Shown: positions 14,933 to 23,621 of the stretch, piece by piece | Layout of the letters: every line of letters starts with the position of its first letter | Position numbering within the stretch: position 1 is the first letter of the stretch | Assembly: GCF_004365175.1 (NCBI RefSeq) | Contig: NZ_SOCE01000001.1 | Span: forward strand, 855,154-919,153 | Source of the DNA: Kribbella voronezhensis | Lineage (GTDB): Bacteria; Actinomycetota; Actinomycetes; Propionibacteriales; Kribbellaceae | Length of the DNA: 64,000 nt | Reading direction: 5' to 3' | Translations under genes and position numbers: made by a program | The notes under the pieces: generated by a model | Databases searched by the model: none | Told to the model about the DNA's origin: nothing | Seen by the model: only the letters and a program-made list of their open reading frames with translations

Positions 14933-17566
14933 ATGGCCGAATTGACCGACGACGGCTGGACCTCCGGTGGACCGCTGGCGGTGACCAGACCCACGGTCGA
15001 GTACGCCGAGCAGCCGCTCGGCACCGATGTCGACCGGCCCCGGCTCGCCTGGATCGCCACCGCACCCGGCTACGGTGCCACCCAGTCGGCGTACCAGGTG
15101 GTCGTCGCCACTTCGGCTGAGCTGGCCGCGTCCGGCACTGGGGACGTCTGGGACTCGGGGCAGGTGTCGTCGGACGCGTTCCGGATCACCTACGACGGGC
15201 CTGCCTTGGCGCCGCGAGCTCGCTATCACTGGTCCGTCCGGCTGTGGGACGGGTTGGACCGGATTGGGCAATGGAGCCGGCCGACCTGGTTCGAGACCGG
15301 GCTGCGGGACGAGGGGTTCGGCGACGCACAGTGGATCGGTGCCGGGACCGAGGCGGCTCCCCTGCTTCGACGTACCTTCAGTGTCGGTCGACCGGTGGAA
15401 CGCGCGCGCTTGTACGTGAGCGGACTGGCGTATGCCGAGCTGCGAATGAACGGCCGGCGCATCGGCGACGCAGTACTCGACCCGGGCTTCACCGACTACG
15501 ACAACACCGTGCTGTATGTGACCCATGACGTCACCGACCTCCTGCAAGCAGGCGACAACGTCGTCGGTGCCGCGCTGGGCCGCGGGTTCTACGGCATGAC
15601 GACGCCGAACGTCTGGCGCTGGCACCAGGCACCCTGGACCGGCGACCCGAGATTGCTGGCCCGCTTGGTGATCACGCATCCCGACGGCAGCGAGACCGAG
15701 GTCCGTTCCGACGACTCGTGGCGGGTGACGAGCGGACCGACCGTCTCGGATTCTCTGTATGCCGGGGAGACCTACGACGCGCGGCTGGCCTTGCCGGGGT
15801 GGGACGGACCGGGCTTCGACGACTCGGCCTGGTCCGACGCCGTCGTCCTGGCTGCTCCGCGCGGTGTCGTGCGTGCGCAGGAGCATGAGCCGATCCGGGT
15901 GGTCGAAGAGGTCGCACCGGTCGAAATCACCGCGCCGCGGGACGGCGTACAGGTCGTCGACTTCGGGCGGACCACCGCCGGCTGGGTGCGGCTGCGGGTC
16001 AGCGCGCCGGCGGGAACGAAGGTCAGCCTGCGGTACGGCGAGACGTTGCTGCCGGACGGCGGAGTGGCGGCGGTCAACCGGCATGTCGAGGGCGACCGGT
16101 TCCAGCTCGACGAATATGTTGCTGCTGGCAACGGTATCGAGGAGTGGGAGCCGCGCTTCTCGTACAAGGGTTTCCGCTACGTGCAGGTCGAGGGCGCGGC
16201 CGCCGAACTGACCCTCCGGGTGGCGCATTCGGACGTCCGCCCGGTCAGCCGGTTCCAGGCGAGTGCGCCGCTGTACGAGCAGATCGAGCAGGCGATGCGG
16301 CGGACCGTGCTGAGCAACCTGCACGGCATCCCGACCGATACTCCGACCTTCGAGAAGAACGGCTGGACCGGCGACGCGCAGGTCGGCGCCCCGACGATGG
16401 CCGGCCAACTCGACCTGGCCCGGTTCTTCACCAAATGGCTCGGCGATCTGCGCGACAGCCAGCACGACGACGGCCAACTGCCGGTGATCGTGCCGAGCGC
16501 CGGCTGGGGTTTCGAGGAGCTCTCCCCCGCCACCGAGTGGTCCACCGTCTACCCGTTCCTCCTCCGCGAGATGCACCGCTGGTACGGCGACGACCGCCTG
16601 CTCTCGGAGCACTGGGAACCAGTACTGCGCTACCTCGACTGGGAGCTCGCGCGGGTGGAGGACGGGTTGTCGCTGAGCGTCCTCGGGGACTGGATCCCAC
16701 CGGGTTACCCGGCCGGACCGCCACCCGAGGACCGACGGCTCACCGGTACGGCGTACCTGTACCGCGCGTTGCTCGCGGCAGCGGAGATCGGCGAAACCCT
16801 CGGCCGGGTTGATCAGGTGGAGCGGTTGCGGAAGTCGGCGGCTTCGCTGGCCGACGGGTTGAACCGGGAGTTTCTGGATCGCTCGGCCGGGCTCTACCGG
16901 ACCGCGAAGGATCCCGACTACCGGCAGACCTCGAACGCGCTGCCGCTCGCTTTCGGGCTGGTCCCGGACGACCAGGTGGAGCGGGTGGTGGCGGGTCTGG
17001 TCGCTGATGTCGAGGCGCGAGGATTTCACCTGAATACCGGCTGCCTCGGCGTCGGGGTGCTGTTGCCGGTACTCACGGCGTACGGGCACAGCGACGTGGC
17101 GGCCAGGATCGCGTTGCAGCGGACGTACCCGAGTTGGGGCTACTGGTTCGACGAGGGCGCCGACACGATGTGGGAGATGTGGGAGACCGACACCCGGTCG
17201 CGCAACCACTACTTCCAGGGCACGGTCACGCAGTGGCTGCTGGAGAACGTCGCCGGTCTGCGGAATGTCGCGAACGGCTGGGAGCGCATTCTCGTCCGGC
17301 CGGACGCACGGGATCAGGTCGATTCGGCTTCGCTGCGGATGGATACCGTGCGCGGCCGGGTGTCGGTGTCTTGGCGACGGATCGGGCGGGTGTTCCACCT
17401 CGAAGTCCAGGTGCCGGTGGGGTCGACGGCAACGATCCACGTGCCGTCAGCGGGTGACGTGACCGCGGTACCGGCTCCGTACGCCGGGAAGCCTTCCGTT
17501 GCGGACGGCTATGCGATCTTCACCGTGGGGTCGGGGCACTGGTCTTTCACGAGCCGGACTTCGTGA
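14933..17566 (+). CDS. Alpha-L-rhamnosidase, GH78
   Basis: Glycoside hydrolase of 877 residues, the usual size for GH78 enzymes that release terminal L-rhamnose from plant glycosides or polysaccharides. Domain order: N-terminal Ig-like and carbohydrate-binding beta domains (residues 1-430; RLYVSGLAYAELRMNGRRIG is the concanavalin-like rhamnosidase N-domain), the six-hairpin barrel from about 440 with DTPTFEKNGWTGDAQ (general acid Glu) and DEGADTMWEMW (second Glu), then a C-terminal beta domain (FHLEVQVPVGSTATIHVPS). No signal peptide, so it may act on imported oligosaccharides. ATG follows GCAGGAG. The 3' end overlaps trmB on the other strand by 20 nt. Confidence 0.93.
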   Translation: MAELTDDGWTSGGPLAVTRPTVEYAEQPLGTDVDRPRLAWIATAPGYGATQSAYQVVVATSAELAASGTGDVWDSGQVSSDAFRITYDGPALAPRARYHWSVRLWDGLDRIGQWSRPTWFETGLRDEGFGDAQWIGAGTEAAPLLRRTFSVGRPVERARLYVSGLAYAELRMNGRRIGDAVLDPGFTDYDNTVLYVTHDVTDLLQAGDNVVGAALGRGFYGMTTPNVWRWHQAPWTGDPRLLARLVITHPDGSETEVRSDDSWRVTSGPTVSDSLYAGETYDARLALPGWDGPGFDDSAWSDAVVLAAPRGVVRAQEHEPIRVVEEVAPVEITAPRDGVQVVDFGRTTAGWVRLRVSAPAGTKVSLRYGETLLPDGGVAAVNRHVEGDRFQLDEYVAAGNGIEEWEPRFSYKGFRYVQVEGAAAELTLRVAHSDVRPVSRFQASAPLYEQIEQAMRRTVLSNLHGIPTDTPTFEKNGWTGDAQVGAPTMAGQLDLARFFTKWLGDLRDSQHDDGQLPVIVPSAGWGFEELSPATEWSTVYPFLLREMHRWYGDDRLLSEHWEPVLRYLDWELARVEDGLSLSVLGDWIPPGYPAGPPPEDRRLTGTAYLYRALLAAAEIGETLGRVDQVERLRKSAASLADGLNREFLDRSAGLYRTAKDPDYRQTSNALPLAFGLVPDDQVERVVAGLVADVEARGFHLNTGCLGVGVLLPVLTAYGHSDVAARIALQRTYPSWGYWFDEGADTMWEMWETDTRSRNHYFQGTVTQWLLENVAGLRNVANGWERILVRPDARDQVDSASLRMDTVRGRVSVSWRRIGRVFHLEVQVPVGSTATIHVPSAGDVTAVPAPYAGKPSVADGYAIFTVGSGHWSFTSRTS

Positions 17567-18245
17567 AGATCAGGTCGCGGCAGACCCGGCCTTCGGCGTG
17601 GGCGCGGCGCTCGAACTTGGTGACCGGGCGCCACTCGGGCCGCGGGGCCCAGTCGGCGTACTGGTTGGTGAGCAGCGGTTCCGCCGTACAGATCTCCAGC
17701 ATGCGGTCGGCGTAGTCCGCCCAGTCCGTTGCCAGATGCAACGTTCCGCCGGGGACCAGGCGGGACGCGATCAGCCGGACGAACGGCGCGGTGACGAGGC
17801 GCCGCTTGTGATGCCGCTTCTTCGGCCAGGGATCGGGGAAGTAGATCCGTACGCCGTGCAGCGCCTCGGGTGCCAGGTGGTCGCGGAGGAAGTCGAGCGC
17901 GTCGCCCTTGAGCAGGCGGACGTTGGCGAGTTCGTACTTCTCGATCCACAACATCAGCTGGCCGAGACCGGCCGGGTAGACCTCGGCGGCGAGGTGGTTG
18001 ACCTCAGGACCGGCGAGCGCGAGCTGGGCGGTCGCGTCGCCCATGCCGGTCCCGATCTCCAGAATCGTCGGCGCCTGCCGCCCGAACCAGTCGGCGAGGT
18101 CGACCTGCCCCTCGATCTCCTCCAGCCGCCGGCCGAGCCCGTCCCAGTTCGTCCGCCAGACCCGCTCCTGCCCGGCCGTCATCCGGACACTCCGCCGGAC
18201 ATGGCTGAACACCCCAGCCTGCCGGACCAGCTCCCCCGTCTCCAC
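17547..18245 (-). CDS. trmB: tRNA (guanine-N7-)-methyltransferase
   Basis: Methylates G46 in the variable loop of tRNAs, using SAM; cytoplasmic. The 232 residues hold the SAM motif ILEIGTGMGDATAQLA near residue 62, and the diagnostic IYFPDPWPKKRHHKRRL near residue 133, then TKFERRAHAEGR near the end. GTG at 18245 is the start: TAGGGT (18257-18252) ends 6 nt before it with no ribosome site, a clear leaderless arrangement. It is convergent with the rhamnosidase and shares 20 nt of coding sequence with its 3' end. The next gene upstream reads the same way behind a strong terminator. Confidence 0.96.
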   Translation of the reverse strand: METGELVRQAGVFSHVRRSVRMTAGQERVWRTNWDGLGRRLEEIEGQVDLADWFGRQAPTILEIGTGMGDATAQLALAGPEVNHLAAEVYPAGLGQLMLWIEKYELANVRLLKGDALDFLRDHLAPEALHGVRIYFPDPWPKKRHHKRRLVTAPFVRLIASRLVPGGTLHLATDWADYADRMLEICTAEPLLTNQYADWAPRPEWRPVTKFERRAHAEGRVCRDLIFTKSGS

Positions 18246-18266
18246 CCCCCAACCCTAAACGCCGCT

Positions 18267-18301
18267 CACCGCCCGGCCTTCGCGGGGAGGGCCGGGCGGT
18301 G
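18267..18301 (-). terminator. Terminator between the CHAP-like gene and trmB
   Basis: CACCGCCCGGCC pairs with GGCCGGGCGGTG (12 bp, 11-nt loop) just after the stop of the CHAP-like gene on the minus strand. No T tract. It is 7 nt from the leaderless trmB promoter. Confidence 0.75.
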
Positions 18302-18309
18302 GTCGGGTG

Positions 18310-18990
18310 TCAGTCGGCCATCCAGGTGAGGCCGAGGCGCTTGACGGTTTGTTTGCCGGCGATGCCGTTGGCGTCCGGGCCGGTCCAGCCCTGGGCGAGC
18401 TGGAACTTCTTGACCGCGCCGAGCGTGCCGTTGAGGTAGTTGCCGGTCGGGGCGGGAGCGCCGATCGGAATGCCGTGCTTGACGAGGGCGAGTTGCAGGT
18501 TCCAGACGCTGTCGGAGTCCGTCTGGCCCAGGCGCATCTTGGATGCGAAGACCATCCGGTTCTGCCGGAAGCCCAGCCGCTGGTCGTTGTCCGCGCCGAG
18601 CGGCAGGTCCCGGCCCTGCAGGACCGTGCTCCAGCCGAGCCACTTCGCGTGACTCCACTTCTCGGTGATCCGCGACAACGGCACCAGATCGATCCGGTCG
18701 GGCTTCACGATGTCGTTGCTGGCGATGTACGGCACGTCGCTGCGGTACTCGACCACGATCGCGACGTGCCCCTCCTCCGACGGACCGTGCCAGAAGCAGG
18801 GCGCCCCGATCGGCGGCCGCTTGTCCGAGTGCCGATCGATCATCGGAATGGAGTCCCACTCCAGCTGTGCCGACCCGTCCTGCGCGGGCAGGTCCCACGC
18901 CGTACGGACGAACACCAGACACTTCCGCCGCCAGCCGGTCGCGCCCTTCTTCCCCTTCGCCCAGTCGGCGGCCTTCGTTGCTGTTCTCAT
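18310..18990 (-). CDS. CHAP/NlpC-like amidase fused to a peptidoglycan-binding domain
   Basis: A 226-residue protein with an N-terminal cysteine-peptidase-like domain (KCLVFVRTAWD with Cys24; EEGHVAIVVEY with His75; then YIASND) as in CHAP/NlpC-type enzymes that cut peptidoglycan peptides, and a C-terminal peptidoglycan-binding-like domain (DSVWNLQLALVKHGIPIG ... TLGAVKKFQLAQGWTGPDANG ... GKQTVKRLGL, residues 155-222). There is no signal peptide or membrane segment, which is unlike a secreted wall hydrolase and more like a phage or bacteriocin lysin, or a protein exported by another route. No phage genes are near. A 12-bp terminator follows. Function as a hydrolase is inferred from two residues and the fold. 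Confidence 0.65.
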   Translation of the reverse strand: MRTATKAADWAKGKKGATGWRRKCLVFVRTAWDLPAQDGSAQLEWDSIPMIDRHSDKRPPIGAPCFWHGPSEEGHVAIVVEYRSDVPYIASNDIVKPDRIDLVPLSRITEKWSHAKWLGWSTVLQGRDLPLGADNDQRLGFRQNRMVFASKMRLGQTDSDSVWNLQLALVKHGIPIGAPAPTGNYLNGTLGAVKKFQLAQGWTGPDANGIAGKQTVKRLGLTWMAD

Positions 18991-19128
18991 GACGTTCCCC
19001 CTGGCTCGGGGCCGCCCACTGCGGACGACCCACTGGACCAGCGTCTGCCGCCACCTTCAGAAACCCTTAAGGCAACGCCTCACCGTTCGCCTCGGCCGCC
19101 GGTCGCTCACCAACGGGACGTGAGTTCC

Positions 19129-19572
19129 TCAGAGGGCGATCTCCAGGGTGTGGCCGGTTTCGAGGTACGTCTTCAGGTTGGCCAGGATCGGGCCCCAGCC
19201 GTTGCGCCAGCCCTCGACCTGGTCGGCAGGGATCCGGTCGTGGACGACCTGCAGCTTGACCACCTTCGGCCCGGCCGGCTCGATCGTGAAGGTCACCCGG
19301 CCCGGCTCGTCGTCGCGGCGCTCCTCGAGAAACTCGTTCTTGAAGGTGTAAGCGAGCGTCTTCGGTTCGTCGTACACGAGGACCTCGCCGGAATCGGTCA
19401 GGCTGTCGTCGGCGCTGTCGTAGAACCGCACCGGCGCGCCGACCGTCCAGTCCGACTCGATCCGCCGGCCGAACCAGTACAGCTTGGTGAAAGCGCCCGA
19501 GGTGAGCGCTGCCCACAACTTCTCCGGCGTCGTCTCGATGTAGGTGACGTGCACCATCGCGGGGTTGTTCAT
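19129..19572 (-). CDS. SRPBCC/AHSA1-like protein, partner of ArsR
   Basis: START/Bet v1-fold protein of 147 residues (VHVTYIETTPEKLWAALTSG, TKLYWFGRRIESDWTVGAPV, VVKLQVVHDRIP, GWRNGWGPILANLKTYLETG) of the Aha1-C-like group. These form a ligand-binding cavity; the ligand is unknown. Its ATG overlaps the end of the ArsR gene by 4 nt (ATGA), the standard ArsR-SRPBCC pair of actinobacteria in which the regulator probably senses the same small molecule. The pair has one autoregulated promoter. Confidence 0.88.
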   Translation of the reverse strand: MNNPAMVHVTYIETTPEKLWAALTSGAFTKLYWFGRRIESDWTVGAPVRFYDSADDSLTDSGEVLVYDEPKTLAYTFKNEFLEERRDDEPGRVTFTIEPAGPKVVKLQVVHDRIPADQVEGWRNGWGPILANLKTYLETGHTLEIAL

Positions 19573-19883
19573 GATTCCTCCTCCAAGGCCGCCTTCAGCG
19601 CACTGAGGGCGCGTAGCTTGTCCTTTTCGTAGTTGCTGATCCAGCGCTCGGCGATCTCGTTGATCGGCACCGGGTTCAGGTAGTGGTACTTGTGCCGCCC
19701 CCGTCGCATCGTCACCACCAGCCCGGCCTCCTCGAGCAACCGCAGATGCTTGGTGACGCCCTGCCGGGTCAGCTCGGACAGCTGCTCGCACAACTCGCCA
19801 AGCGTCTGTCCGTTGCGCTCCCGCAAGGCATCCAGCAACTGCCGCCGCCCCGGGTCAGCCAGCGCCTTGAACACCAGATCCAC
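19569..19883 (-). CDS. ArsR-family repressor
   Basis: Winged-helix repressor of 104 residues: VFKALADPGRRQLLDALRER, then LSELTRQGVTKHLRLLEEAG (recognition helix) and the wing VTMRRGRHKYHYLNPVP. There are no metal-binding cysteine pairs, so it belongs to the non-metal group that sits with SRPBCC proteins. GTG at 19883 is the start because TATGGT ends 6 nt before it and TTGACA lies 18 nt further up; a longer reading would begin inside the -35 element. Translation is coupled to the SRPBCC gene. The operator lies in its own promoter. Confidence 0.9.
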   Translation of the reverse strand: MDLVFKALADPGRRQLLDALRERNGQTLGELCEQLSELTRQGVTKHLRLLEEAGLVVTMRRGRHKYHYLNPVPINEIAERWISNYEKDKLRALSALKAALEEES

Positions 19884-19889
19884 TCCCTC

Positions 19890-19919
19890 ACCATAGGCAA
19901 CCAAAAGGTTGCCTGTCAA
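19890..19919 (-). promoter_or_regulatory. ArsR promoter whose spacer is a perfect operator
   Basis: Minus strand: TTGACA (19919-19914), 18-nt spacer, TATGGT (19895-19890), then 6 nt to the GTG. The whole spacer is the perfect inverted repeat GGCAACC-N4-GGTTGCC (19896-19913). A repressor bound there would block RNA polymerase, so autorepression is very likely. Confidence 0.8.
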
Positions 19920-19954
19920 TCGGTACTACGCTCCGCCGGGCGTCGCGAGGAAGG

Positions 19955-22939
19955 TCAGTCGCCCCAGAAGAGGTGGTCGACGGTGTTACGGGCCCGGCGG
20001 GTGGCGCGCAGGTAGGCGTCGGAGAAGCGGGAGGTTTCACCGGGTGGGTAGCCGCAGATCTGGGCGACCGCGGCGAGGTCGCGGGGGTCGCGGGGTAGCG
20101 AGTCGCTCGGACGGGCCCGGACGAGCATGATCGCGTTCCGGATCCGGGTCGCCATCCGCCAGGCCGTGGCGAGTACGTCGGCGTCGCTCGCTTCGACCAA
20201 TCCTGCCTCGACGGCTGCTTGCAACGCGCCGAGCGTTCGCGTCGTGCGCAGGCCGTCGACGCGGTGCGCCTCGCGCAACTGGAGCAACTGCACGGTCCAC
20301 TCGATGTCGGCGAGCCCGCCTCGGCCGAGCTTGGTGTGCGTCGCCGGATCGGCACCACGCGGCAACCGCTCGGCGTCCACGCGCGCCTTGATCCGGCGGA
20401 TCTCGGTCACATCGCGTTCCTGGATCCCGCCCTCCGGGTAACGCAGTGGGTCGATCAGCGCGCGGAACGCCGCACACAACGAGGCGTCCCCACAGAGCGG
20501 ATCCGCCCGCAGCAACGCCTGCGCCTCCCACACGGCCGACCAGCGCGCGTAGTACGACTGGTACGACGCCAGCGTGCGAACCAGTGGTCCCTGGCGACCC
20601 TCCGGCCGCAGGTCCGCGTCGACCGCGACCGCGGGATCGGCACCGGGCAAGGCGAGCAACCGGCGCAACTCGGTGGCCACCTGGGTGGCGAAGTCCGTCG
20701 CCGCCTTCTCCGTTGCCCCCGGCAACGGATCGTGGACGAACATCACATCCGCATCGCTGCCGTAGCTGAGTTCGTGTCCACCGAAGCGCCCCATCGCGAC
20801 GATCGCCATCCGGGTCGGTTCGTCGCCACCCTTCGCGATCGTCCGCCGGGCCACCTCGAGCGCGGCCGTCAGCGTCGCGACCGAGATCGTCGTCAGCGCT
20901 TCACCGACGACCTCGACATCGACGAGGCCGGACAGATCGGCCGCCGCGACCCGGAACAGCTCGCGCCGTCGTACCGCGCGGATCGCCGCCACCGCCGCCT
21001 CGGCCTCGTCCTTGCGACGGCCGGCCGCGGACATCTCGGTCAGCAGCGCCTCGGGCGTCCGGGGGGTGAGTTCGCGCTCGTCGGCCAGCATCGCCGTCGC
21101 TTCGGGGGCGCGCTGCAGGAGATCCACGGCGTACCGGCCGCTCGCCAGCAAGTGTGCGAGCCGCTCGGCGGACGCGCCTTCGTCCCGAAGCTGGCGCAGG
21201 TACCACGGGGTCGAGCCGAGCGCGTCGGAGATGGTCCGGAACGCGAGCAGGCCGGCATCGGGATCGGGCGACTCGGCGAACCAGCCGAGCATCGCCGGCA
21301 GCAACGCGCGCTGGATCGACGAACGCCGCGACACCCCTTCGGACAGCGCCTCGATGTGCCGCAGCGCCGACGCGGGATCGTCGTACCCGAGCGCGGTCAG
21401 CCGCTGCTTCGCCGCCTCCGGCGTCAGCCGCACCTCCCCGCCCGGGATCCGCGCCACCGCCGACAGCAACGGGCGGTAGAACAACTTCTCGTGCAACCGG
21501 CGTACTTCGAGGGCGTGCTTCCTCCACGCCGCGGTGAGGTCCGCGACCGGATTCTTGGTGAACCCCAGCGACCGGCCGAGGCGGCGCAGGTCGTCGTCGT
21601 CATCGGGCACCTGATGCGTACGCCGCAGCCGATACAACTGGATCCGGTGCTCCATCGACCGCAGGAACCGGTACGCGTCCGCGAGCACCGCCCCGTCGGT
21701 CCGCCCGACATACCCCGAGTCGGTGAGCTGCTCCAACGCGATCAACGTCGTCCCGCTGCGCACCGACTCGTCACTGCGACCGTGCACCAACTGCAGCAGC
21801 TGTACTGCGAACTCGACGTCCCGCAAACCACCAGGACCGAGCTTGAGCTGACGATCCGCGTCAGCAGCCGGGATGTGGTCGACGACGCGGCGCCGCATGG
21901 CCTGGACGTCGTCGACGAAACCGTCGCGGTCCGCGGCCGACCAGACGAGTTCGGCCGTCTTCTCGGCATAACTGCGGCCGAGCTCGGCGTCGCCGGCGAC
22001 CGGGCGGGCCTTGAGCAGCGCCTGAAACTCCCAGGTCTTCGCCCAGCGTCCGTAGTACGCGAGGTGGCTGTCGAGCGTCCGGACGAGCGGTCCTGCCTTG
22101 CCCTCCGGGCGGAGTGCGGCGTCGACCGGCCAGAGGGTGCCCTCGGCGGTGTGGACCGAACAGATCCGCATCGCCGCCGAAGCCAGCTGGGTCGCGGTCT
22201 TCAAGGCCGGCGCCTCGGGCTCCCCTTCCAGCGGCTCGGCGACGAAGAGGACGTCCACATCGCTGACATAGTTGAGTTCGCGGCCGCCACACTTGCCCAT
22301 GGCAATGATCGCCAGGCGGCAGTCGGCCGCGCCGGGGTGGGCCTTGAAGTAGTCGTTGCGAGCGATCCGGAGCGCGGTCTCCAGGGCACCTCCGGCCAGA
22401 TCGGCCAGTACTGCGGCGGTTTCGTCGACGAGCAAGCCCTCAGCGAGGTCACGAGCCGCCAGCCGCAGCAACAACCGGCGGTACTCCACTCGCAGCGCGT
22501 CCACCGGGTTCTCGGCGTCCACCGCGGTCGCCAGGCACGCCGCCACATCGTCCGGCGTCGGACGGGACGCCGCCAGCGCAGGATCGGCCAGGTCGTACCA
22601 ATGCCGCGGATGCACACTCAGATGCCGCCCGAGCGCCTCACTGGCACCCAGGACCGCGGTCAGCCGGCGCCGGAAGTCGCCGTCCATCTCCAACGTGCGC
22701 GCGAACACCCCGACGTCGAAGCCGTTCTGGTCGAGCGCTTCGACCGTGCCGAGCAGCCCGGTCAGCGCGAGATCGGGATCGGCCGACTCCGACAGCGAAG
22801 CGACGACCTGCTCACTGCCCATCGGACTGTGCACGTCCAGCGCGTCCAGCCGGTCCAGCATCCGCCCGGCCTTCTGCGGGTCCGCGAACCCGGCCCGCAC
22901 CAGCCGGCCCTCACCCGAAACCCTCCGCACTTCCGCCAC
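19955..22939 (-). CDS. glnE: Glutamine synthetase adenylyltransferase/deadenylylase
   Basis: Bifunctional enzyme of 994 residues that adds or removes AMP on glutamine synthetase I in response to nitrogen state. The N-terminal deadenylylating half carries IAMGKCGGRELNYVSDVDVL (near residue 217) and the C-terminal adenylylating half carries VAMGRFGGHELSYGSDADVM (near residue 717), the two nucleotidyltransferase motifs with Asp pairs; LGPGGLRDVEF and LGRGGLADIEW are the linked helical motifs. The length matches the actinobacterial enzyme. GTG at 22939 has TAGCCT 7 nt upstream, a leaderless start. The neighbour glnA2 keeps the mycobacterial order; the usual target, glnA1, is not in this window. 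Confidence 0.97.
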   Translation of the reverse strand: MAEVRRVSGEGRLVRAGFADPQKAGRMLDRLDALDVHSPMGSEQVVASLSESADPDLALTGLLGTVEALDQNGFDVGVFARTLEMDGDFRRRLTAVLGASEALGRHLSVHPRHWYDLADPALAASRPTPDDVAACLATAVDAENPVDALRVEYRRLLLRLAARDLAEGLLVDETAAVLADLAGGALETALRIARNDYFKAHPGAADCRLAIIAMGKCGGRELNYVSDVDVLFVAEPLEGEPEAPALKTATQLASAAMRICSVHTAEGTLWPVDAALRPEGKAGPLVRTLDSHLAYYGRWAKTWEFQALLKARPVAGDAELGRSYAEKTAELVWSAADRDGFVDDVQAMRRRVVDHIPAADADRQLKLGPGGLRDVEFAVQLLQLVHGRSDESVRSGTTLIALEQLTDSGYVGRTDGAVLADAYRFLRSMEHRIQLYRLRRTHQVPDDDDDLRRLGRSLGFTKNPVADLTAAWRKHALEVRRLHEKLFYRPLLSAVARIPGGEVRLTPEAAKQRLTALGYDDPASALRHIEALSEGVSRRSSIQRALLPAMLGWFAESPDPDAGLLAFRTISDALGSTPWYLRQLRDEGASAERLAHLLASGRYAVDLLQRAPEATAMLADERELTPRTPEALLTEMSAAGRRKDEAEAAVAAIRAVRRRELFRVAAADLSGLVDVEVVGEALTTISVATLTAALEVARRTIAKGGDEPTRMAIVAMGRFGGHELSYGSDADVMFVHDPLPGATEKAATDFATQVATELRRLLALPGADPAVAVDADLRPEGRQGPLVRTLASYQSYYARWSAVWEAQALLRADPLCGDASLCAAFRALIDPLRYPEGGIQERDVTEIRRIKARVDAERLPRGADPATHTKLGRGGLADIEWTVQLLQLREAHRVDGLRTTRTLGALQAAVEAGLVEASDADVLATAWRMATRIRNAIMLVRARPSDSLPRDPRDLAAVAQICGYPPGETSRFSDAYLRATRRARNTVDHLFWGD

Positions 22940-23002
22940 ACCCGTCAGGCTATCTACTCCGCTCGACGGCCGCCGCGCCGTACCGGCCCGCAGACGGCAA
23001 GA

Positions 23003-23042
23003 CCCTTGCGTCCGGAGCTCGGTCCGGCTCCGGACGCAAGGG
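23003..23042 (-). terminator. Strong hairpin between the 158-residue gene and glnE
   Basis: 15-bp perfect stem CCCTTGCGTCCGGAG / CTCCGGACGCAAGGG with a 10-nt loop, directly after the stop of the 158-residue gene on the minus strand. Confidence 0.8.
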
Positions 23043-23047
23043 GAGTA

Positions 23048-23524
23048 TCAGCTGGCGTCGGCGTGATCCGGCGTCGACCAGCGGGCAGCCGCGGTCGAGT
23101 GCCGGTACGGCGATTCCGTCTCCGGGTTGATCGCACTGAGACCGGTGAGGTGGAGATCAAGGGCCGGCTCGATCACCGGCGTACCGTCCGGGGCCAGCGC
23201 GGTCACCTCTTCGACCGTGAGCAGGCCGACCGGGCGGACTCCTTCGGTGATCACCACGATGCCGCCGGGCACCACTTGCTGGGCCCGGTTGCCCTTGGCG
23301 GGCACCAGGATCCCCTCGGCCGGCGTCCGCCAGGCGCCCGGTGCGAAGCGGCGCAAGGCGATGCCCGCCTGCCCGTCCTCGGCCGTTCGCGGCGGCAGGT
23401 ACGCCGTTGCTGTGTAGTCGTAGTCGTAGTCCGGCTCAGGCGGCCCGGACACCCGCCCACCCTGCTGGGGCGTCAACCAGACCACCGTGCCCCGAACAGC
23501 GAGCGACCCCGTCATCATGACCAT
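23048..23524 (-). CDS. Hypothetical protein, 158 residues
   Basis: Family not recognised. The sequence is soluble, with a beta-rich look: VRGTVVWLTPQQGG, EGILVPAKGNRAQQVVPGGI, VVITEGVRPVGLLTVEEV, and an acidic repeat DYDYDYT near residue 33. It ends in a His/Asp/Ser-rich tail. Three ATGs compete at the start (23524, 23518, 23515); none has a clear ribosome site, so the start is unsure by three codons. It lies between glnA2 and glnE on the same strand but has its own strong terminator, so it is not simply part of a glnE operon. Codon use is normal for the window, supporting a real gene. Confidence 0.65.
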   Translation of the reverse strand: MVMMTGSLAVRGTVVWLTPQQGGRVSGPPEPDYDYDYTATAYLPPRTAEDGQAGIALRRFAPGAWRTPAEGILVPAKGNRAQQVVPGGIVVITEGVRPVGLLTVEEVTALAPDGTPVIEPALDLHLTGLSAINPETESPYRHSTAAARWSTPDHADAS

Positions 23525-23621
23525 AAGGAGTCATCATGCCGACTACAGCCCGAATATGCCAGGCGACTCCGTGTGTTGGCCGCAATCGGTTCGTGATCCG
23601 GCCGAGATTTGTCTCGGCGCC

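Noticed and set aside
12775..15060. 761-codon minus-strand frame across the CFA and SDR genes
   Set aside because: Shadow frame with no recognisable domain; the plus-strand genes overlap tightly as an operon.
14822..17440. 872-codon minus-strand frame across the rhamnosidase
   Set aside because: Antisense shadow; no motifs, Arg/His/Pro-rich, while the plus strand encodes a full GH78 enzyme.
18310..18990. Prophage remnant
   Set aside because: The lysin-like protein is alone; flanks are trmB and ArsR/SRPBCC genes with normal composition.
20219..23596. 1125-codon open frame on the plus strand across glnE
   Set aside because: It is the antisense shadow of glnE caused by high GC; the composition is Arg/His/Gln-rich without domains, and glnE on the minus strand is clear.
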